Shown in pieces: positions 37,867 to 47,085 of a stretch of DNA of 64,000 nucleotides (its first letter is position 1; the number at the start of each line of letters is the position of its first letter). The position numbers and the translations under genes are program-made. The stretch comes from Roseomonas sp. HF4 (GTDB taxonomy: Bacteria; Pseudomonadota; Alphaproteobacteria; Acetobacterales; Acetobacteraceae), in contig NZ_STGD01000003.1 in the NCBI RefSeq assembly GCF_005222755.1, forward strand, positions 248,001 through 312,000, given 5' to 3'. Under the pieces are notes generated by a model. It was not told the DNA's origin. It saw only the letters and a list, made by a program, of their open reading frames with translations, and searched no databases.

Positions 37867-38604
37867 ATGCCGGGACCTGCACCGAAGATCCGCACTTCGT
37901 TCATGTGCACGATTCCCTCGGCGGTTGTGACGCAAGCCTTGGCACATGCGGGTGCAGACGCTGTCGTTATCGACCAGGAACATGGCGCAATCGGACCGGA
38001 GCATCTCCACGCGATGATTGCCGCGACGGCAGGCACGAAGTGTCGTCCTCTCGTGAGAGTCGGCAAGCGCGACGAGGCCATGGTGAAGCTGGCTCTCGAC
38101 ATGGGAGCCGCAGGCGTGGTTTTCCCCCTGGTGAATACCGCACAAGAGGCGGCGGATTGCGTCGCCATGACACGCTATCCGCCCCGGGGCAGGCGCGGTT
38201 TCGGCCCCTTTATCGGTCATTCCAGATGGGGCTTCTCGTTCGACGAATATTTGTCAAAGGTTGGAGGCACGATCATCTGCAACATATTGATTGAAACCAA
38301 ATCGGCAATCGACAACATAGAGGCAATTTGTTCTGTCGAGGGCATCAGCGCCTTGATCCTTGCCCCGTTCGACCTCGCGGTTGAGTTGGGTTGCCCCGGT
38401 CAATTTGACAGCCAGGAGTTCTTGAAGGCCGTGGAGCAGTTCGAACGAGCCACGACAGCGGCCAAGGTCGCGAAAAGCACCGTCGCGATGACGGAAGAGC
38501 AGGTACAGGCAGCTACGGTGCGGGGCTACGCGGCGGTGATGCTAGGCTTCGACGTTCTTATGCTTAAGAATTCTGCGACAACAGCAATCAGTTGGATAAA
38601 ATGA
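37867..38604 (+). CDS. HpcH/HpaI aldolase family protein (low-GC)
   Basis: A 245-residue class II pyruvate aldolase fold of the HpcH/HpaI (2,4-dihydroxyhept-2-ene-1,7-dioate aldolase) family: GADAVVIDQEHGAIG, GAAGVVFPLVNTAQEA and LILAPFDLAVELG correspond to conserved regions including the metal-site Glu/Asp. The ATG at 37867 follows AAGGGAA; an in-frame ATG at 37828 is possible. The second half (from about 38220) is clearly AT-richer than all neighbours and uses codons such as ATA and TTG, so it was likely acquired. It is adjacent to an IS relic. Confidence 0.85.
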   Translation: MPGPAPKIRTSFMCTIPSAVVTQALAHAGADAVVIDQEHGAIGPEHLHAMIAATAGTKCRPLVRVGKRDEAMVKLALDMGAAGVVFPLVNTAQEAADCVAMTRYPPRGRRGFGPFIGHSRWGFSFDEYLSKVGGTIICNILIETKSAIDNIEAICSVEGISALILAPFDLAVELGCPGQFDSQEFLKAVEQFERATTAAKVAKSTVAMTEEQVQAATVRGYAAVMLGFDVLMLKNSATTAISWIK

Positions 38605-38649
38605 TCGACTGAAATTCCAATACGGGGCTTAGATCCAGTATTGGTCCAC

Positions 38650-38850
38650 CACGTCGGGCCGCCGATGGTGATTCTGTGCGTGCTGCCGACATCGAAAAGC
38701 AGACAACGGCTCGGATCATTTGTTCCTGTGGTGACGCTTGCAGGTCATCGGTTCGACCGGAAGAATAGTGCCTGTTGGCTTCTTCAGGCGACACGTGATG
38801 GGCTTGGGAAAATCCCAGGCAGCGAAGCCTCGCTAAGAATTCTTCCGGCA
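38650..38850 (-). pseudogene. Fragment resembling a methyltransferase C-terminus
   Basis: On the minus strand, in frame with the transposase relic, the segment VPEEFLARLRCLGF then HHVSPEEANRHYSSGRTDDL resembles the C-terminal end common in class I SAM-dependent methyltransferases of alphaproteobacteria (EEANxRYFxGRxDGL). No methyltransferase core is present. It is read as the tail of a broken gene left beside the IS fragment. This is pattern recognition only. The rest of 38605-38940 shows no gene. Confidence 0.35.
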
Positions 38851-38939
38851 CCCGTCGATTGAGCCACGGCTCACCATTGGCGGTCCAGCCGCGGATCAGC
38901 CCGTGCTGGCGATCGATCGCGACGTGGTTCTTGTAGCCG

Positions 38940-39180
38940 AAGGCCGCGACCGCGAGATCGATCTGCGGCGCGCCATCCCCGCGCGGCCTAGCCTTGAAGA
39001 ACCTTACTGTCCGGCGCGCACCGCGGTCCTTCTGGCGCAACTTCGCGGGCTTCTCCGCCCCGCCCTCGGGTATTTTCCCAGCCGTGACCGCCGCCCGCTC
39101 CGCCTCGGTGTTGCGCTGCTTTGGCGCGGCGACGATGATCGCGTCCACGATCTGGAGGTCTCCAGCAGCCTGATCACCAC
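38940..39180 (-). pseudogene. IS5-family transposase fragment
   Basis: Translation on the minus strand gives DLQIVDAIIVAAPKQRNTEA, KIPEGGAEKPAKLRQKDRGA and FGYKNHVAIDRQHGLIRGW, an internal part of IS5-group DDE transposases (the first Asp region and the KNHV segment). Both the N-terminal part and the C-terminal YREK part are missing: the upstream end is cut 25 bp from the monooxygenase stop and the downstream end switches to unrelated sequence. No terminal inverted repeats or target duplication were found by eye. Inactive relic. Confidence 0.75.
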
Positions 39181-39203
39181 GGGACGACAGGACCCATCTC
39201 CGC

Positions 39204-40508
39204 CTACGCCCGCGCCAGATTCTCCCGCAGCGTCGCCCCCGCATATTCCCGCCGGAACAGCCCGCGCCGCTGCAACTCCGGCACCACCAGCCGGCAGAAT
39301 TCCTCGAACATCCGCGGATGCACGGTCGGCGTGATGATGAAGCCGTCGCACGCCCCGGCGGTGAACCATTCCTCCAGCGTGTCCGCGATGGTGGCGGGCG
39401 TGCCGACCAGCAGCGAGCGCGGCTTCGCCACCGCATCCTGGAAGCCGATGCCCTCCTGCCGCATCACCTGCAGCACGCGGTCCTGCGAGCCCACGATGCC
39501 CTGATTGCCCTGGCGTGCCCGCATCTCCTCCGGCGAGGCGACCTTCGACAGGTCCACGCCCATCAGCGCCGAATTCAGCATCCGCTGTGCGTCGGGATCG
39601 ATCAGCGATTGCAGGTATTCGTACTTCTCCTGCGCGATCGCCTGCGTCTCGCCGATCACCGTCATGAAGGACGGCAGCACCTTGCAGTCCTGCGGTGCGC
39701 GGTCGAATTTCGCCATGCGCGCCTTGAGGTCGCTGGTGAAGGCGATGCCATCGGCCATCGTATGCGGCGTGCAGAAGACCAGCTCCGCCCAGCGCGCGGC
39801 GAAGTCCCGCCCGCGATCGGACGACCCCGCCTGCATGAAGACCGGGCGCACCTGCGGCGTGCGCGGCATGGCCAGCGGCCCGCGCGTGCGCACGTAACGG
39901 CCTTCGAAATTCGTGTAGCGGACCTTCGTCGGATCGACGAAGACACCGCCCTCCCGGTCGGCGACGATGGCACCTTCGTCCCAGGACTCCCACAGCGCGT
40001 TGCAGGCGGCGACGACCTCCTCGGCGCGATCGTAGCGCTCCTCCTTGCCTGGGATTCCGTCCATCCCGAAGTTGCGCGCCTCGAGGTCGGTCGCCGAGGT
40101 CACGATGTTCCACGCCATCCGCCCGCCGCTCAGCAGGTCGAGCGAGGCCAGCGTGCGCGCGATCCAGTACGGATGCAGCAGCGTGGTGGACAGCGTCGCA
40201 CCGAGGCCCAGGTGCTTCGTCACCCGCGCCATGACCGGCAGCACCACCAGCGGGTCGAGGTAGGAGATCTGCCCGCCCATCCGCAGATAGGCGTCGAAGT
40301 TCCCGCCATGGATGTCCGGCAGGCCGAAGGTGTCGGCGTAGAAGCAGGCGTCGAAGCGCGCATCCTCCAGCACGCGGGCGATGTGCTCGTAGCGGCCGGG
40401 GTCGAAGATGTCGTCGAGCGCCGCCTCGGGATGCCGCCAGGCGCCGGGATGGTTCGCTGTCGGCCCGGTCTTGAGGTAGGCGACCAGGTGCATCCGGCGC
40501 GCTGTCAT
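39204..40508 (-). CDS. LLM-class flavin monooxygenase (NtaA/SnaA/DszA family)
   Basis: A 434-residue bacterial luciferase-like FMNH2-dependent monooxygenase of the NtaA/SnaA/SoxA(DszA) group. Signatures are [49 protein letters not shown] and [19 protein letters not shown]. Such enzymes oxidise aminopolycarboxylates, sulfonates or thio-compounds with a separate flavin reductase, which is not seen here. The gene lies inside the segment inserted between engB and argB, divergent from argB across 236 bp. Confidence 0.9.
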   Translation of the reverse strand: MTARRMHLVAYLKTGPTANHPGAWRHPEAALDDIFDPGRYEHIARVLEDARFDACFYADTFGLPDIHGGNFDAYLRMGGQISYLDPLVVLPVMARVTKHLGLGATLSTTLLHPYWIARTLASLDLLSGGRMAWNIVTSATDLEARNFGMDGIPGKEERYDRAEEVVAACNALWESWDEGAIVADREGGVFVDPTKVRYTNFEGRYVRTRGPLAMPRTPQVRPVFMQAGSSDRGRDFAARWAELVFCTPHTMADGIAFTSDLKARMAKFDRAPQDCKVLPSFMTVIGETQAIAQEKYEYLQSLIDPDAQRMLNSALMGVDLSKVASPEEMRARQGNQGIVGSQDRVLQVMRQEGIGFQDAVAKPRSLLVGTPATIADTLEEWFTAGACDGFIITPTVHPRMFEEFCRLVVPELQRRGLFRREYAGATLRENLARA

Positions 40509-40744
40509 GGGCGGCGGTTCCGGTCGGCTGCGGCGGGACGGGCCATGGGACCTCCGGGTCTGGGGCGGCCCTGACGGGGTCTCCGGCGCTGCCGCCGGTC
40601 CATGCTGTCAGGGCGCGCACGGGGCGGCAAGGCGAGGCCCGCCGCAGGATCGTCATCCGCGCCGGGCGATTTCCACCCGCGCGGTTCTGCTCTAAGGGGG
40701 TCGGCGCCGGCCGCCCCGGCCCCCTCCAGACGCACGAGCCGCGC

Positions 40745-41635
40745 ATGACCGAGAGCCCCGACACGCCCGACGCCATGACCATCCTGGCCGGTGCCCTGCC
40801 CTTCCTGAAGCGCTACGACGACGCGATCGTGGTGGTGAAGTACGGCGGCCACGCGATGGGGGAGGAGGAGACGGCGCTGCGCTTCGGCCGCGACATCGCG
40901 CTGCTGGAGCAGGTCGGCGTCAGCCCCGTGGTCGTGCATGGCGGCGGGCCGCAGATCAACGCCATGCTGAAGCGGCTCGACGTGAAGTCGACCTTCGTGC
41001 AGGGCCTGCGCGTCACGGATGCCGAGATGCTGGACGTGGTCGAGATGGTCCTTGCGGGCCCCGTGAACAAGCAGGTGGCCGAGGCCATCACGCGCGCGGG
41101 CGTCATGGCGGTCGGCATCTCGGGCAAGGATGGCGGCCTGATCCGCGCGCGCAAGCTGGCCCGCAGCTACCGCGACCCCGACAGCAACATCGAGCGCGTG
41201 CTCGACCTCGGCTTCGTGGGGGAACCGGCGAGCGTCGACCCACGCGTGCTGCGCCTGATGATCGGCGCCGACATCGTGCCGGTGGTGGCCCCCGTGGGCG
41301 TGGGTGAGGACGGGCAGACCTACAACATCAACGCCGACACGGCCGCCGGTGCCATCGCCGGCGCGCTCGGCGCCGAGCGGTTGCTGATGCTGACCGACGT
41401 TCCCGGCGTGCTCGACACCGACAAGCAACTGATCCCCGAAATGACGGTCGCCGAGGTGAAGGCCGGCATCGAGGCCGGCTGGATCTCCGGCGGCATGATC
41501 CCGAAGGTCGAGACCTGCATCTACGCCATCGAGCGCGGCGTGAAGGGCGCGGTCATCCTGGATGGCCGCGTGCCGCACGCGGTGCTGCGGGAATTGTTCA
41601 CCGACGGCGGCGCGGGTACGCTGATCCGCGCCTGA
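40745..41635 (+). CDS. argB: Acetylglutamate kinase
   Basis: Phosphorylates N-acetylglutamate, step 2 of arginine synthesis, and is a known PII (GlnB) partner in some bacteria. 296 residues; KYGGHAMG near the N-terminus, [25 protein letters not shown] and [19 protein letters not shown] are family hallmarks. The 2-bp gap to a convergent DUF2336 gene leaves no terminator. In many relatives argB follows engB directly; here foreign sequence intervenes. Confidence 0.97.
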   Translation: MTESPDTPDAMTILAGALPFLKRYDDAIVVVKYGGHAMGEEETALRFGRDIALLEQVGVSPVVVHGGGPQINAMLKRLDVKSTFVQGLRVTDAEMLDVVEMVLAGPVNKQVAEAITRAGVMAVGISGKDGGLIRARKLARSYRDPDSNIERVLDLGFVGEPASVDPRVLRLMIGADIVPVVAPVGVGEDGQTYNINADTAAGAIAGALGAERLLMLTDVPGVLDTDKQLIPEMTVAEVKAGIEAGWISGGMIPKVETCIYAIERGVKGAVILDGRVPHAVLRELFTDGGAGTLIRA

Positions 41636-41637
41636 GG

Positions 41638-42846
41638 CTATCGCGTCGCGGCGCGCGCGAGCGCGTCGACCCGCCAGCGCAATTCGCCGTCGCCAACGAG
41701 GTCCGGCGCGACGGTCGCGAAGCCCGGCATCCCCGGGGCGAGCAGCGCGACCACCGCCCGCGCCGCCGCTGTGCCGAGCCCGGCCCGGCCGCACATGCCG
41801 GCGATGGACTTCGCGCAGCGCGTCGCGATCGCCTGGTCGACCGCCTGGCGCGGCAGGCGGCTCAGCAAGGCAAGGCCGGCGGCGACGAAGGCCGCCTGGC
41901 CGGCCTCGGCCGCGCGCTGCATCGCGGTCTCATCCAGCGCGCCGGCGTCGCGCAGCATCGCGGCGCGCGCGGCCGCATCCTCGGCCGTCTCCCCGGTACG
42001 GACCGGTCCGGCGATGCGGGTCGCGACGGTGGCGCGGATCGCGGCCGCAGCGGCGGCCGGCAGGTCGGTGCGGGCGGCCAGCAGGGCCAGCAAGTCCTCC
42101 GCGACGAAGGCCGCAAGCGCGACGGCCGCGCGTGGCGGCAGCGCCGGACGGCGCACCAGCGGCTCCTGCCAGGCGGTGCGCTCGGCAGCCTGCACGACCA
42201 GCGCATCGAGGGTGCTCTCGCGCAGCGCGGCACTGCCGTTGCCGAGCAGCGCCGCGATCGCCGCGGCATCGCCGGTCTCGACCAGGGCGTCGGCCACCTG
42301 TTCGCTGATCGCGGGGCGGCGGGCGATGGCGGTGAGGGTCGCGGCCACCGGCGGGGCGGCGACGAGGCCGAGCAGGTCGTCCTCGGTCAGCAGCGGCGAC
42401 AGGCGGAGCACCGGCCCCGCCACGCGGATCCGGCGATCGGCGGCGATGCGGCGCACGAGGTCGCGCGGCGCGCCCGGCAGGCCCGCCAGGGCCTCGGCGA
42501 TCGTGGCGGCGATCTCCTCCGCCGTGTCCGCGGCCAATTGCGCCAGGGCCGACCAGGCCATGTCGGCCAGGCGGTCGGACTGGGCCGGCGGCAGGCCGGG
42601 GGCGAGGGTCGCGAGGCGGCGCGCGAGCGCGGAGCGCACCGCGGCCTCCTCGTCGGCCGCGAGGGCGGCGTAGCCGTGCGGCGGCGTCGCTGGGTTGGCC
42701 GCGACAGCGCTGCGCACCGCCGGCTCGGCGTCGCCCACCAGGTAGTACAGCGCCTCCGGCGGCGCGGCTGGATCGGCGGCCAGCGCGCGGCGCGCCCCGG
42801 CGCCGCCGTCACCCAGGATGCGCGCCGCCCGCTTGAGGTCGGTCAT
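41638..42846 (-). CDS. DUF2336 domain protein (HEAT-like)
   Basis: A 402-residue Ala/Arg/Leu-rich alpha-helical protein typical of the alphaproteobacterial DUF2336 family: repeated helices such as PEALYYLVGDAEPAVRSAVA and HGYAALAADEEAAVRSALAR at the start and VAPDLVGDGELRWRVDAL at the end. Function is unknown; members often occur beside signalling genes. Its ATG overlaps the stop of the PAS-GGDEF gene (ATGA), so the two are coupled. The reading frame stays open far upstream but those residues are antisense to dapD. Confidence 0.8.
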   Translation of the reverse strand: MTDLKRAARILGDGGAGARRALAADPAAPPEALYYLVGDAEPAVRSAVAANPATPPHGYAALAADEEAAVRSALARRLATLAPGLPPAQSDRLADMAWSALAQLAADTAEEIAATIAEALAGLPGAPRDLVRRIAADRRIRVAGPVLRLSPLLTEDDLLGLVAAPPVAATLTAIARRPAISEQVADALVETGDAAAIAALLGNGSAALRESTLDALVVQAAERTAWQEPLVRRPALPPRAAVALAAFVAEDLLALLAARTDLPAAAAAAIRATVATRIAGPVRTGETAEDAAARAAMLRDAGALDETAMQRAAEAGQAAFVAAGLALLSRLPRQAVDQAIATRCAKSIAGMCGRAGLGTAAARAVVALLAPGMPGFATVAPDLVGDGELRWRVDALARAATR

Positions 42847-44204
42847 GCCGTGTCCTCCGCGACGCGCCAGCCGCCGCGCGCGCCGCGCTTGGCGGCATAG
42901 AGCGCGTCGTCGGCGCGGGCCATGAGGCGGGCCGCGCCCTCGCCCGAGGCGGCGGTCCAGAGCGCGATACCGAGGCTGAAGCGGGGCGCGCCGGCGGGCG
43001 GCAAGGCGGCGGCGCCGCCGAGCAGCGCCTCGGCCCGCGCGGTTGCCCCGGCGGCGTCGGCGCCCTCGATCCAGAGGACGAACTCGTCGCCGCCGAAGCG
43101 CCCGGCGAAGTCGCCTTCGGCGGCGGTCCGGCGCAGCAGCAGCGCGGTGGCGCGCAGCGCCGCGTCGCCGGCCTCGTGCCCCTGCAGGTCGTTGAGCGGC
43201 TTCAGGTTGTCGAGGTCGAGGAAGACCAGCGCGCCCTGGCGCGCCGTGCCGGTGCCCTCGGTCCGCGCCTGCAGCGCGGCCAGGAAGGCGCGCCGATTGA
43301 CAAGGCCCGTGAGCGGATCGGTGCCGGCCTGGCGCTCGAGTTCCTGCTGCAGGCGGTGGAAGCCGAGCACGGCGCCCAGCATGGGCGCGGTGGCGCGCAG
43401 CACGGCAAGGTCCTCCGCGTCCCAATCTCGGGCCTGCGCCTCCCGCCAGGCGGCCAGCACGGCGCAGGCCGGGTGGCGCCCCTGGTGCGGCAGCAGCGCG
43501 GCCGGCACGCCGCCGGCCAGGCGCCCGGCCCAGTCCCGGTCGGCGGCGATGGCGGCGCCGGCCTCGGCCAGCAGCCCGGGCGGCGGGTCGGCGGTCGCGA
43601 GCGCGACGGAAGCGCCCGGCCCGTCGGGGACCAGCAGGCCCGTACCGGCGCAGCCGAGCGCCTCGCGCAGCGCGGCCAGCCCCTCCATCGCGGCGTCGTG
43701 GGCGGTGGCGGCGTGGCGCACCTTCTCCCCCAGCGCATCGAGCAGCGCGGCCCGGCGCAGCCCCGCGGCGGCGGCGGTGGCGGCGGTTTCCTGCTCGGTC
43801 ACGTCGTGCGCGGCGCCGCGCAGCCCGACGAAGCCGCCGCGCGCATCGCCGAGCGGCACGAGCGAGAGCGAGAGGCAGCGCGGCCGGCGCGCCGCATCGG
43901 CCACCCAGGCGCGCTGGCCGCGCACCGCCTGGCGCAGCGCGAAGGGGTTGGCGCCTGCCCCCAGCAGCAGGCTGTCCGCCCGACGGCCGAGCAGCGCATC
44001 GGCGCGGTGGCCGAGCACGGTCGCGGGCCAGAGGAAGGTGAAGCGGCCGGCGGTGTCGGTCTCGAACACCATGTCTGCGCCGAGGCCCGCCAGGTCCTGC
44101 CAGCGCTGGCGCGATTCCAGCAGCGCGCCATGCAGCGCGCCGGCCGCCGCCGCTGCAGGCGGTACCGTCACCGTCCGGTCCTCGGGGCGGAGCGCCGTCG
44201 TCAT
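42843..44204 (-). CDS. Diguanylate cyclase with PAS and GAF-like regions
   Basis: A 453-residue signalling protein. A PAS-like region (about 25-150, with [17 protein letters not shown]) and a GAF-like region (about 150-290) precede a GGDEF domain whose active-site motif is intact ([16 protein letters not shown]). [17 protein letters not shown] marks the start of the domain. It should make cyclic-di-GMP; no EAL domain and no membrane segment are seen. The ATG at 44204 was chosen over 44330, whose extension is antisense to the dapD start region. Coupled to the DUF2336 gene downstream. Confidence 0.9.
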   Translation of the reverse strand: MTTALRPEDRTVTVPPAAAAAGALHGALLESRQRWQDLAGLGADMVFETDTAGRFTFLWPATVLGHRADALLGRRADSLLLGAGANPFALRQAVRGQRAWVADAARRPRCLSLSLVPLGDARGGFVGLRGAAHDVTEQETAATAAAAGLRRAALLDALGEKVRHAATAHDAAMEGLAALREALGCAGTGLLVPDGPGASVALATADPPPGLLAEAGAAIAADRDWAGRLAGGVPAALLPHQGRHPACAVLAAWREAQARDWDAEDLAVLRATAPMLGAVLGFHRLQQELERQAGTDPLTGLVNRRAFLAALQARTEGTGTARQGALVFLDLDNLKPLNDLQGHEAGDAALRATALLLRRTAAEGDFAGRFGGDEFVLWIEGADAAGATARAEALLGGAAALPPAGAPRFSLGIALWTAASGEGAARLMARADDALYAAKRGARGGWRVAEDTA

Positions 44205-44328
44205 CGCGGCATGGAACGGCGGAAGCCGTGAAGGACGGGTTAGCGACCGCCGCCCGCCGACGCGCGTTGACAGGCCCGCGCCATGGCCCCAAGGAACCGC
44301 GCCCAAAGGAACAGCCAGGACGCCGCCC

Positions 44329-45165
44329 ATGGACAGCCCCGCGCTTCAGGCCCGCATCGAAGCCCTCTGGCAGGGCCGTGACAAGGTCAATCCCGGCACC
44401 GGCGGCGCCGATCGCGCGGCGGTCGAGGAGGCGCTCGATGCGCTCGATTCCGGCCGCGCCCGCGTGGCCGAACCCGACGGGGCGGGCGGCTGGCGCGTCA
44501 ACCAGTGGCTGAAGCAGGCCGTGCTGCTGTCCTTCCGCCTCACAGACTCCGCGCCGATGGACACCGCCGCGGGCGCCTACGACAAGGTGCCGCTGAAGTT
44601 CGAGGGCTGGGGCGCGAATCGCTTCAAGGAAGCGGGCTTCCGCGCCGTCCCCGGCGCCGTCGTGCGCCGTTCGGCCTTCATCGCGAAGAACGTCGTGCTG
44701 ATGCCCTCCTTCGTGAACGTGGGCGCGCGCGTCGATGAAGGGACGATGGTCGACACCTGGGCGACCGTCGGGTCGTGCGCGCAGATCGGCAAGAACGTGC
44801 ATCTGTCGGGCGGGGTCGGCATCGGCGGCGTGCTGGAGCCGCTGCAGGCCAACCCGGTGGTGATCGAGGACGACTGCTTCGTGGGCGCGCGGTCCGAGGT
44901 GGCCGAGGGCGTGATCGTCGAGCGCGGCGCGGTGCTGTCGATGGGCGTCTTCATCGGCGCCTCGACCAAGGTGATCGACCGCGCGACGGGCGAGGTCTTC
45001 ATGGGCCGCGTGCCGGCCTATTCGGTGGTGGTGCCGGGCAGCCTGCCGGGCAAGCCGCTGCCGGACGGCTCGCCGGGGCCCTCGCTCTACTGCGCCGTCA
45101 TCGTCAAGCGGGTGGACGCGCAGACCCGCGCCAAGACCGCGATCAACGAGTTGCTGCGCGATTGA
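44329..45165 (+). CDS. dapD: Tetrahydrodipicolinate N-succinyltransferase
   Basis: A 278-residue left-handed beta-helix acyltransferase of the lysine/meso-DAP succinylase branch. Conserved segments are [18 protein letters not shown], hexapeptide-repeat region [20 protein letters not shown] and [16 protein letters not shown]. The ATG at 44329 begins the family start [14 protein letters not shown]. It lies 52 bp before dapE. Confidence 0.97.
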   Translation: MDSPALQARIEALWQGRDKVNPGTGGADRAAVEEALDALDSGRARVAEPDGAGGWRVNQWLKQAVLLSFRLTDSAPMDTAAGAYDKVPLKFEGWGANRFKEAGFRAVPGAVVRRSAFIAKNVVLMPSFVNVGARVDEGTMVDTWATVGSCAQIGKNVHLSGGVGIGGVLEPLQANPVVIEDDCFVGARSEVAEGVIVERGAVLSMGVFIGASTKVIDRATGEVFMGRVPAYSVVVPGSLPGKPLPDGSPGPSLYCAVIVKRVDAQTRAKTAINELLRD

Positions 45166-45217
45166 TCGCCCCCGGTCGCGGAGCACCGCGCGTGCATCGG
45201 AGGCGGGGGACGAATTG

Positions 45218-46357
45218 ATGGCGACCGACCCGGTCCCGCTGGCGCAGGCGCTCATCCGCTGCCGGTCCGTCACGCCGGCGGATGACGGCGCGCTCGACGT
45301 CGTGCAGCGGGCGCTGGAGCCGCTCGGCTTCGGCTGCACGCGCCTGCCGTTCGGGCCCGACGACTACCGCGTGGACAACCTCTTTGCCCGGCGCGGCACC
45401 GGCGCGCCGCATCTCTGCTACGCCGGGCACACGGACGTGGTGCCGCCGGGCGATGTCGCCGCCTGGACGGGCGACCCGTTCTCGGGCGAGGTGCGCGACG
45501 GGCTGCTGTACGGCCGCGGCGCCTGCGACATGAAGGGCGGCATCTCTGCCTTCATCGCCGGGCTTGCCGACTACCTGGCTGCGCGGCCGGACCATCCGGG
45601 CTCGATCTCGCTGCTGATCACCGGCGACGAGGAAGCGCGCTCGGTGGATGGCACCGCGAAGGTGCTGGAGTGGATGGAGGCCAACGGCCAGGTGCCCGAC
45701 ATGGCGCTGGTCGGCGAGCCCACCTCCCGCCACGCGCTCGGCGACACCATCAAGATCGGCCGCCGCGGCAGCCTGACGGCGCGGATCGTGGTGCAGGGCA
45801 AGCAGGGGCACAGCGCCTATCCGGCGCTGGCCGACAACCCGGTGCACCGGCTGGTGGCGGCCCTCGGCCCGCTGCTGGCCGCGCCGCTCGACCAGGGCAG
45901 CGAGTTCTTCCCGCCCTCCACGTTGCAGGTGACCGGCTTCGATGTCGGCAACACCGCGTCGAACGTGATCCCGGCCAGCGCGCGGGCGATGCTCAACATC
46001 CGCTTCAACGACCTGCACGACAGCGCGGCCCTGACCGACCGCCTTCATGCCGCGCTCCGCGCCGCCGGCTGCCGCTACGAGATGCAGGCCGAATGCTCGG
46101 GGGAGAGTTTCCTGACGCGCCCCGGCCCCTTCGTCGATGCGCTCTCGCGCGCGGTGCAGCGCGCGACCGGCGTCGCGCCGGCGCTGGATACCGGCGGCGG
46201 CACCTCCGATGCGCGCTTCATCGCGCGCTACTGCCCGGTGGCGGAATTCGGCGCGGTCGGCGCCACGCTGCACCAGGTGGACGAGCACGCGCCGGTCGCG
46301 GAACTGCGTCGCCTGGCCGCGACCTACCGCGCCGTGCTCGAGGAGATCCTCGGCTGA
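45218..46357 (+). CDS. dapE: Succinyl-diaminopimelate desuccinylase
   Basis: A 379-residue M20 zinc aminopeptidase-fold enzyme that removes succinate from N-succinyl-LL-DAP. Metal and catalytic motifs: YAGHTDVVPPGD, YGRGACDMKGG, ITGDEEARS and the C-terminal LHQVDEHAPV. The ATG at 45218 follows GGAGGCGGGGGA; a TTG three bases earlier is less likely. Partner of dapD. Confidence 0.97.
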   Translation: MATDPVPLAQALIRCRSVTPADDGALDVVQRALEPLGFGCTRLPFGPDDYRVDNLFARRGTGAPHLCYAGHTDVVPPGDVAAWTGDPFSGEVRDGLLYGRGACDMKGGISAFIAGLADYLAARPDHPGSISLLITGDEEARSVDGTAKVLEWMEANGQVPDMALVGEPTSRHALGDTIKIGRRGSLTARIVVQGKQGHSAYPALADNPVHRLVAALGPLLAAPLDQGSEFFPPSTLQVTGFDVGNTASNVIPASARAMLNIRFNDLHDSAALTDRLHAALRAAGCRYEMQAECSGESFLTRPGPFVDALSRAVQRATGVAPALDTGGGTSDARFIARYCPVAEFGAVGATLHQVDEHAPVAELRRLAATYRAVLEEILG

Positions 46358-46437
46358 GCGGCGCCCAGCCCCCGCCCGCGCCGGGGCCGGTCGCGCGCGG
46401 GCTGGCCGGCGCGCTGCTGCTCGCGCGCGGCCGCGCG

Positions 46438-46941
46438 GTGGGCGCGCAGGCCTTCGCGCCGACGGTCGAGGAGGCGCGCGCCTCCTTCCTCGCCGCGCTC
46501 ATCTGCCTGCCGTTGTTCCTGCTGTTGCGCGCGGGCTTCCCATCCCCCGGCGCCGCGGGCGCTGACCCGCTGCGTGCCGTCGCGGCCGACCTCGTCGCCT
46601 ATGTCTGTTCGTGGGCGGGCTTCGCGCTTGCGTCCCTGCCGATCGTCGATGCGATGGGGAAGCGGGCGCTCTGGCCGCGGTTCATCGCAGCCTGGAACTG
46701 GGCGAACGTGGTGCAGTACGCGGCGCTGACGGTCTTCTCGCTGCCCGCGCTGGTTGGCGCGCCCGCGTTCCTGGCCGATGCGCTCGGGCTGTTCGGGCTC
46801 GGCTACGCGGTCTGGCTGCAGTGGTTCACGGCGCGCGCTGCACTCGGCGTGAACGGGTTGCGCGCGACGGGGCTGGTCGCGCTCGACCTCGTGCTCGGCG
46901 TGTTCCTCTCGGGGGTCGCCCTCAGGATGGCGCTCGGCTGA
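46438..46941 (+). CDS. Four-helix membrane protein of unknown function
   Basis: At least 167 residues with about four hydrophobic helices (for example ASFLAALICLPLFLLLRAGF, VVQYAALTVFSLPALVGAPA and LVALDLVLGVFLSGVALRMA). Not recognised. The GTG at 46438 is the first standard start. The frame is open back into dapE, and plausible protein sequence (GLAGALLLARG) lies between the dapE stop and the GTG. The true start could therefore be the CTG at 46354, which overlaps the dapE TGA. Likely co-transcribed with dapDE. Confidence 0.65.
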   Translation: MGAQAFAPTVEEARASFLAALICLPLFLLLRAGFPSPGAAGADPLRAVAADLVAYVCSWAGFALASLPIVDAMGKRALWPRFIAAWNWANVVQYAALTVFSLPALVGAPAFLADALGLFGLGYAVWLQWFTARAALGVNGLRATGLVALDLVLGVFLSGVALRMALG

Positions 46942-46990
46942 TCAACGATCGTTTGAGACTGCGCCTTCGGGCGCATGCTGAAGTCCGGCG

Positions 46991-47062
46991 CCGGCCCGCT
47001 CCCCCACCCGGCCACCCAACAACAGTATCCTGGATGGGTGGCCGGGTGGGGGAGCGGGCCGG
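46991..47062. repeat. Perfect 28-bp inverted repeat between convergent genes
   Basis: Positions 46991-47018 and 47035-47062 are exact reverse complements, separated by a 16-base A/C-rich spacer. The stem would be exceptionally stable. It lies between the convergent stops at 46941 and 47086 and may serve as a bidirectional terminator, but it is much longer than needed for that. Confidence 0.85.
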
Positions 47063-47085
47063 TGCGGGAATTCCCAACCGGTCTC

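Noticed and set aside
42847-45339. Upstream extension of the DUF2336 frame to give a 1233-residue protein
   Set aside because: The extension is antisense to dapD and out of frame with the GGDEF gene; the ATG at 42846 with ATGA overlap is the real start.
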